Shown here in pieces: positions 41,301 to 46,909 of a DNA stretch of 46,909 bases. The stretch covers positions 1-46,909 of the forward strand of contig NZ_SIJB01000040.1 of NCBI RefSeq assembly GCF_009910845.1. The letters are read 5' to 3'. Under the pieces are notes generated by a model. It had not been told where the DNA came from. It worked only from the letters and a program-made list of their open reading frames with translations, and ran no database searches. The stretch's first letter is position 1. The number at the start of each line of letters is the position of its first letter. The stretch is from Chengkuizengella marina (GTDB lineage Bacteria; Bacillota; Bacilli; Paenibacillales; KCTC-33759). Both the position numbers and the translations under genes were made by a program.

Positions 41301-44300
41301 TTAAAGATCGAAATCAATACTCACTGTTCTTTCTAACTCATGCTCTTCAGCAATCAAAAAATCTAATTCACCGACTTTCACTTCCGGTTTATTGAGAAGA
41401 TTTTCCAAAAGATTCAGATACCGTTTCTTCATTAGTTCAACACGGGGTTTATCAAAAAGGTCAGTATTATATTTAATAGAAGCTTTAATTTCTTTTTCTG
41501 TACGAATAAATTCAAAAGATATATCCACATTAATAATTTGATCTTGCTTTCTGTACACATGAAAATTGTCAATCTGCAACTCAGTTAATTGATCCATTTC
41601 ATTTCTATATATCTCTTCTCCTACGCTAAAATCAATATCGGAAATCGGCGAGCGGTTTAAATTCCTCTTGACCTTTAATTTATCAACAATCTGATCAAAA
41701 TTATATAACTGATGTTCATAGGAACCTAACGTATCCTTCTTCACTTTAATAAGTAATTCTATAAATGTATCTTCATGATTAACCTTCACTCTTATAGGTA
41801 AGGTGTTCACAAAGAATCCAACTATACTCTCAAGATCTTTGTGATTCCTTCCAGCAGTAAGACAATTCACTATAATATCTCGTTCATCCGTATATTTATA
41901 GAGCCAAATAGCGTAACTCGTGAATAATGTCATAAATAATGTCAGGTTATTTTTTTGAGATATTTCATCAATCTTTTCCACCATTTCCTCTTGCAAGGTA
42001 AAGAATATCATCTTTGCTTTTGTGCCTCTAATCTCTTTTCGTGAGCGATCGGATGGTAAATCAATTACAGGTAAATCTCCCCCAAGTTTCTTTAACCAGT
42101 AAGATTCATTTTTAAGTAAATGATCTCCTGTATGATAATTATTGAGCCAATTTGCATAATCTTTATATTGCAAACGCAAATCAGTAAAAGGATTCTTTAT
42201 TCCAGTAGAAAACGCTTCGTAAAGTGATAATAATTCTTTAAAAATAATCCTCATTGACCATGTATCTGCAATAATATGGTGCAAGGTAAGTAAAAAGACA
42301 TGTCTTTCTTCGTCAAGTCTAATAAGCTTAATGCGAATTAAAGGACCAGTTTCTAAATCAAAAACTGTTACTGATTCTTTTTCAGCCACTTCTCTAGCAC
42401 GTGTTTCTGCATCAGAATAATTTCGGAAATCTAAATAATCCAGTGGAACATCTATCGATTGATGAATTTTCTGTTTAACTTCCCCATCCACCTTTAAAAA
42501 AGTAGTTCTAAAACTCTCATGTCTTACCAGCAAAGTCTTTAGCGATCTTTTAAAAAAGGGGAGTTGCAATTGGCCAGCTAAATGATATGCTGCAAAAATA
42601 TTATAAGTTTCACCTTGACTTTTAAGTTCATCCATAATCCACATTCGCTTTTGTGAAGGAGTTATCTCATAATATTCCAGACTATCAATAGGTTGAATAC
42701 CTTGAAATTCAGTCCTATTTTTAGAACTAACTAGCTTCTTAATCTCACGAATTGTTGAAGCAGCAAATATCTCAGCTACTTCCAATTTAACCTCAAATTT
42801 TTTATGAATCTCAGCAATCATTGTAATTGTCTTTAAAGAATTACCACCTAACTCATAAAAATTATCCAGTATACCGACACGGTCTAATTCTAAAATCTGT
42901 TGCCAGATAATTATCAACTCTCGCTCTATCTCATCCTCTGGAGCAAAATAAGGTGTTTTTAATCGTGATACTTCTTGTAATTGTAATAGAACCTTTCTAT
43001 CTATTTTACCGTTGGCAGTTAAAGGTATGGAATCAATTTTAATATAAGTAGAAGGAACCATAGGAAGAGGCAATCTCTGACTTAAAAATTCTTTAAGCCT
43101 CAGTCCTTCTACTTCCTCATCACAAATAATAAAAGCACACAAATAAGAACCGTTACAATCTAAAACAACTGCCTCTTGCACTGCAGGATGTAAAACTATA
43201 TTTGTTGAAATTTCACCTAATTCAATTCGAATCCCGTTAATTTTCACCTGGTGATCAACTCTTCCTACAAATTCAATATTTCCATCAGGTAAATAACGTG
43301 CTATATCTCCAGTACGATACATTCTCTCACTTGTTCTAAAAGGACAATGAATAAATTTTTCTTTAGTGAGCTCTGGATTAGTAATATAACCACGAGCTAG
43401 TCCAGTGCCCGATATATATATTTCTCCCGGTACACCTAAGGGGAGCAAATTTGCTTCTTCATCAAGAATCCAGACACTGTAATTCATCAAAGGAAGACCA
43501 ATTGGAATACTCGACCTCATCTCAGCTTCATTACACTCATAAATCGTTGTATTTATCGTTGCCTCTGTAGGTCCATAGATATTAATTAGCATGTCTACGT
43601 TAAAACTTTCTCTTATCCGTTTATAAAGCTCAATAGAGAAGACCTCACCTGCAATAATAATCATTTTAAATTGGGTTTCCGGATAAGCATCGGCATAGTT
43701 TAGCATAAGATTCATCAAAGAAGGTACTGTATTTACCACATCAATTTTTTCTGCCACAATATACTTCAATAGCTCCCGTGGATTATTTTTCACAGTATTG
43801 TCTACCAAATGAAGTTGCCCCCCCATTAATAGTGGCCAAAAAATCTGCTGGATCGATGGGTCAAAAGTTGGCGCTGCAAGTAAAATATGTTTTGAATCAT
43901 CTAATAACATGTACCTTTTTTTCAATCCAATCAGTTGATTAATAACATTACGATGCTCTATCATCACACCCTTGGGTTGACCAGTCGAACCTGAAGTGTA
44001 GATTACATAAGCTAGATTCTCCAGAGTTGCAAAATTTTCTTCTACTTCCAAAGCATTAGGATAATCCTTAAGCTCTACTAGAAGAGAATTTGTATTAACC
44101 TTATCCCTCAATGCTGTCTCATATAAGATCATTTCTGCCCCACTATTAGTCAACATATAATTAATGCGATCAGAAGGGTCTTCTGGATTCAACGGCATAT
44201 AAGCTCCCCCAGTTTTTAAAACAGCTAAGATACCTATTACGAACTCATGACATATGTTCGACAAAAGTCCTACAATCTTTCCAGGACGTGCTCCCTTTTC

Positions 44301-45194
44301 ATTTAGTATGGTTGCTAACCTACTAGATCGTTCATCTATTTCCCGGTAAGTCATTTCCCGCTTGCGATAAACCAATGCTATATGGTCAGGCGTTTTCTCA
44401 ACCTGATCTTCAAATAACTCATGCAAGGTTTTCAACGGATAAGTCCCTTCTGTTTTATTTAAATGAAAAATTCCCTTTCTTTCTTCCTCACTCAAAATAT
44501 CAATTTGTCCAATATACTTTTCTAAATTATCAGGAATGCTACTCAATATTTTCAATAAATTATTACAAAAAAGATTAATCAATTCTTCTTCATATTTCAA
44601 TGCGTTATACTCTACTGTAAGATGCAGTATTTCATCAATTTCATTTAATATAAACAACAGCTCAAATTGTTCCAGCTCAGGAACACGACTCTGTATACGA
44701 TTATAAATCAAAGCCACATTTAAAATTTCGCAAGGTTCAGGGGCATTTCTTTCCTGTAATTTTGCAAACAATTCAGCAAAGTTGTACTGACTATACGCAA
44801 ATCCTTCCAACAAGATTTGTTTTGTATTTGATACCAATTCCTTAAAGCTCTCAGTCTTACTTAACAAATTACGATAAAAAATGACCGAACTTGATTCAGA
44901 AGCTTTCTTCGGTGGAACAGTCCCAATAACCAAATCTTCTAATCCTGTATATCGATGAAGTCCAACTTGCAAGCCAGTAAGAACCAAAATTAATAAAGCT
45001 ATATCTGACCCATTGCTAACCTTTTTTAGTACATTCCTTATCTCAACTGGCAGTTCAATTTTAACATTTCCCCGTAGGTTCTCACTCCTAGATTTAGTTT
45101 GTTGAAAAATAGGTAAATTTATTTTAGGTAATCGTCCATTAAGACGATTTAGCCAATATTCCTCAATAATTTTTACTTTAGTGTGTTCGTTCAT
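41301..45194 (-). CDS. NRPS subunit: halfC-A-T-C
   Basis: 1297 aa. Residues 1-240 are the C-terminal half of a C domain (starts EEYWLNRLNGRLP, no HHxxxDG). A domain about 250-740, a3 TSGSTGQPKG, code D-P-Q-N-I-A-I-I-N, which matches nothing I know. T Ser786 in LGGNSLKT. Full C about 835-1275 with HHIIADT (972-978), the usual Gly replaced by Thr. The C-terminal tail is TVSIDFDL, similar to tails of the two other subunits ending in C. The next subunit begins with a bare T domain. ATG 45194 follows AAGGAGAGG. Confidence 0.92.
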   Translation of the reverse strand: MNEHTKVKIIEEYWLNRLNGRLPKINLPIFQQTKSRSENLRGNVKIELPVEIRNVLKKVSNGSDIALLILVLTGLQVGLHRYTGLEDLVIGTVPPKKASESSSVIFYRNLLSKTESFKELVSNTKQILLEGFAYSQYNFAELFAKLQERNAPEPCEILNVALIYNRIQSRVPELEQFELLFILNEIDEILHLTVEYNALKYEEELINLFCNNLLKILSSIPDNLEKYIGQIDILSEEERKGIFHLNKTEGTYPLKTLHELFEDQVEKTPDHIALVYRKREMTYREIDERSSRLATILNEKGARPGKIVGLLSNICHEFVIGILAVLKTGGAYMPLNPEDPSDRINYMLTNSGAEMILYETALRDKVNTNSLLVELKDYPNALEVEENFATLENLAYVIYTSGSTGQPKGVMIEHRNVINQLIGLKKRYMLLDDSKHILLAAPTFDPSIQQIFWPLLMGGQLHLVDNTVKNNPRELLKYIVAEKIDVVNTVPSLMNLMLNYADAYPETQFKMIIIAGEVFSIELYKRIRESFNVDMLINIYGPTEATINTTIYECNEAEMRSSIPIGLPLMNYSVWILDEEANLLPLGVPGEIYISGTGLARGYITNPELTKEKFIHCPFRTSERMYRTGDIARYLPDGNIEFVGRVDHQVKINGIRIELGEISTNIVLHPAVQEAVVLDCNGSYLCAFIICDEEVEGLRLKEFLSQRLPLPMVPSTYIKIDSIPLTANGKIDRKVLLQLQEVSRLKTPYFAPEDEIERELIIIWQQILELDRVGILDNFYELGGNSLKTITMIAEIHKKFEVKLEVAEIFAASTIREIKKLVSSKNRTEFQGIQPIDSLEYYEITPSQKRMWIMDELKSQGETYNIFAAYHLAGQLQLPFFKRSLKTLLVRHESFRTTFLKVDGEVKQKIHQSIDVPLDYLDFRNYSDAETRAREVAEKESVTVFDLETGPLIRIKLIRLDEERHVFLLTLHHIIADTWSMRIIFKELLSLYEAFSTGIKNPFTDLRLQYKDYANWLNNYHTGDHLLKNESYWLKKLGGDLPVIDLPSDRSRKEIRGTKAKMIFFTLQEEMVEKIDEISQKNNLTLFMTLFTSYAIWLYKYTDERDIIVNCLTAGRNHKDLESIVGFFVNTLPIRVKVNHEDTFIELLIKVKKDTLGSYEHQLYNFDQIVDKLKVKRNLNRSPISDIDFSVGEEIYRNEMDQLTELQIDNFHVYRKQDQIINVDISFEFIRTEKEIKASIKYNTDLFDKPRVELMKKRYLNLLENLLNKPEVKVGELDFLIAEEHELERTVSIDFDL

Positions 45195-45264
45195 CTCAAC
45201 CTCTCCTTACAAACTACTCATATATCATTACACCCGGATAAATATTTTCTGTCAACTTCACACT

Positions 45265-46909
45265 TTAAAAATTAAAATTAATATCCTCAACAACAGCAAG
45301 TTGCTTTTCAAATTTCGTTAACCAATCTAAATCATAAATCTGTGCTGTACTCTTTGCAGAGATACTTTCCAACAATGTTGAAAACCTCTCACACATTAAT
45401 TCAATAGTTTCAACTTTAAAAAGTTGGGTATTATACTCAAAATCACATTTAATACCTGACTCACTTTTATACCCTTTTAAGGTTAGATCAAATTTAGCGA
45501 CCTTATTATAGTAAGGTTCGACTCTATAAGTCGCTCCTTCTATCTTCCACTGGTTAATCTGTTCTTCCTGCCAAGTAAAGAGTACGTCAAATAATGGATT
45601 TCTCCCTGCTTCTCGCTTAATTTTTAAATCATCTAATAAAATATCTAAAGGATAATTTTGATTTTCAATCATACTAACTGTACCAACTTTTACCTCGTGA
45701 AGATACTCTACAAATGTCTTTTTATCATTCGGATAACTTCTTAAAGGCAGAGTATTGACAAACATACCCATAATCCCTTCCAAATTATCATGTGTTCTGC
45801 CCGATAATGGTGTTCCAATGATAATATCATTTTGACCTGAATATTTGGAGAGCAACACTGTGAATGCAGCAAAGAATAACATATATACAGTAGCTCCTTC
45901 TCTACTAGCAATTTCTTCAAGTCTAATAGCTATTTCTGGATTAACCATAAATGAAAGTGTTTCTCCTGTATAACTCTTTACCAATTGACGTTTCATGTCT
46001 ATAGGCAAGTCTATTACTTGGATCTCTCCATTAAGAACCTCTAGCCAATAATCACGCTCAGCATGCATCTTCTCCGAGTACATCATTTGATTTTGCCAAG
46101 CAGCATAATCCTTATACTGGATACGCAATGGTTCAAGTATTTCGTCATTGTACAGCTGAATAAATTCAGCTACCAAGAGTTTCATTGAGCTATCATCAGA
46201 AATAATATGATGCATGTCAACCATTAAAATATTGTTATCTTCAGTTGAATCCAATATTGCTACTCTCAAAAGGGGGGGCTTAGACAAATCAAAAGGTCTA
46301 ATGAACTTATCGATTATATTTTGTTCATTCTTATTATCACCTTTAATGTATTCAATAGTGAAATCTATTTCTTCATGTATCTTTTGTATAATTTGTCCAT
46401 CTATTATTTCAAAGGATGTTCTGATTACTTCATGTCTTTTAATTAGTTTCCTAAATATATCTTCTATCTTACCAGTGTCTAAATCTCCATCTAATTTTAT
46501 AATTACAGGCATATTATACTCTGTGCCTGATTCTTCAAACTGATTAAGAATGAATAGTCTTTTTTGAGTTGGTGATGCTTGATAATAATCTCTTTTAGGT
46601 GCTTTCTCAATATCTGAATACATATTCTTACTTGCTCCTTGAATGTATTCTGCTTGTTGTTTCAATGTACTTAATTGAAAAATTTTCCAAATAGGCATAG
46701 CAGTATTAAATTCTTTATGTATTCTATATGAAAGTGTCGAAACCTTAAGAGAATGACCTCCTATATAAAAGAAATTATCATTAATGCCTATTTGTTCAAC
46801 CTTTAGTACTTCAGACCAAATTCCAGCAAGTCTTTTCTCTATTTCATTCCTAGGCAGCTCATTCTCAACATCTGTATCTATCTCTAAGTCTGGTTTAGGT
46901 AACGTCTTT
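45265..46909 (-). CDS. NRPS subunit, partial: ..A(end)-T-C (N-terminus beyond window)
   Basis: The frame is open to the right edge, so this is the C-terminal 547 aa of a longer subunit. The first residues (KTLPKPD) are the end of an A domain just after its A10 motif; its selectivity residues are outside the window. T domain follows with Ser in YIGGHSLKV. A complete C domain comes next (ASPTQKRLFIL start) with HHIISDD, Gly replaced by Asp. It ends with EDINFNF. A methionine at 46698 lies inside the T domain and is not a start. The next gene starts 70 bp downstream with no terminator between. Confidence 0.92.
   Translation of the reverse strand, partial: KTLPKPDLEIDTDVENELPRNEIEKRLAGIWSEVLKVEQIGINDNFFYIGGHSLKVSTLSYRIHKEFNTAMPIWKIFQLSTLKQQAEYIQGASKNMYSDIEKAPKRDYYQASPTQKRLFILNQFEESGTEYNMPVIIKLDGDLDTGKIEDIFRKLIKRHEVIRTSFEIIDGQIIQKIHEEIDFTIEYIKGDNKNEQNIIDKFIRPFDLSKPPLLRVAILDSTEDNNILMVDMHHIISDDSSMKLLVAEFIQLYNDEILEPLRIQYKDYAAWQNQMMYSEKMHAERDYWLEVLNGEIQVIDLPIDMKRQLVKSYTGETLSFMVNPEIAIRLEEIASREGATVYMLFFAAFTVLLSKYSGQNDIIIGTPLSGRTHDNLEGIMGMFVNTLPLRSYPNDKKTFVEYLHEVKVGTVSMIENQNYPLDILLDDLKIKREAGRNPLFDVLFTWQEEQINQWKIEGATYRVEPYYNKVAKFDLTLKGYKSESGIKCDFEYNTQLFKVETIELMCERFSTLLESISAKSTAQIYDLDWLTKFEKQLAVVEDINFNF

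Noticed and set aside
46690-46698. Methionine codon at 46698 considered as the start of the rightmost NRPS gene
   Set aside because: It lies inside a T domain whose GGHSLK motif is upstream in the same open frame, so the gene continues past the window edge.

Overview
The window looks like chromosome of a low-GC, spore-former-type Firmicute, most likely Paenibacillaceae or a close Bacillales relative. The grounds are AT-rich intergenic DNA, strong AGGAGG ribosome sites, an MmgD/MmgE methylcitrate pair, a secreted GH9 cellulase with CBM3 and FN3 modules, and a very large modular peptide synthetase. This is inference from gene content; no rRNA or other marker is present. I see no tRNA, rRNA, CRISPR array, insertion sequence or phage gene.

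Layout. 1-2823 (minus): a GH9 endoglucanase that runs off the left edge. 3557-6790 (minus): a small two-helix membrane protein, then the methylcitrate enzymes MmgE and MmgD. 7335-14705 (plus): a tight eight-gene operon with two unrecognised small proteins, an ABM-like small protein with a His-rich tail, an SDR oxidoreductase, a group II PLP decarboxylase, a class I/II aminotransferase, an ATP-grasp ligase and an MFS exporter. The SDR, aminotransferase, ATP-grasp and MFS set recalls the bacilysin operon (bacC, bacF, bacD, bacE), but bacA and bacB are absent and a decarboxylase is present. I read it as a possible small-molecule or dipeptide pathway that I cannot name. 14824-16734 (plus): a secreted GH18 protein with six N-terminal repeats.

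17032-46909 (minus) is one NRPS operon read from right to left and continuing past the right edge. Domain order by subunit: [..A-T-C] / [halfC-A-T-C] / [T-C-A-T-E] / [C-A-T-C] / [halfC-A(MT)-T-C-A-T-E] / [C-A-T-TE]. A double NTF2/SnoaL-like protein and a DDAH-type guanidino-modifying enzyme follow. Selectivity residues read by eye suggest: unknown / unknown (DPQNIAIIN) / residue on a T domain with no A domain of its own / D-Gln (DAQDLGVVD) / X (DIWELTADD) / methylated X-like residue (DIWEFTADD) / D-Asn (DLTKIGEVG) / Gly (DILQLGMIW), then thioesterase release. At least eight residues are covered.

Most unusual points: subunits ending in a complete C domain with a short aromatic-acidic tail and followed by a subunit that starts with a redundant C-terminal half of a C domain (twice); a T-first subunit without a matching A domain; an A domain interrupted between a2 and a3 by a second A-like fragment plus a methyltransferase; and a degenerate A3 loop in the Asn A domain.
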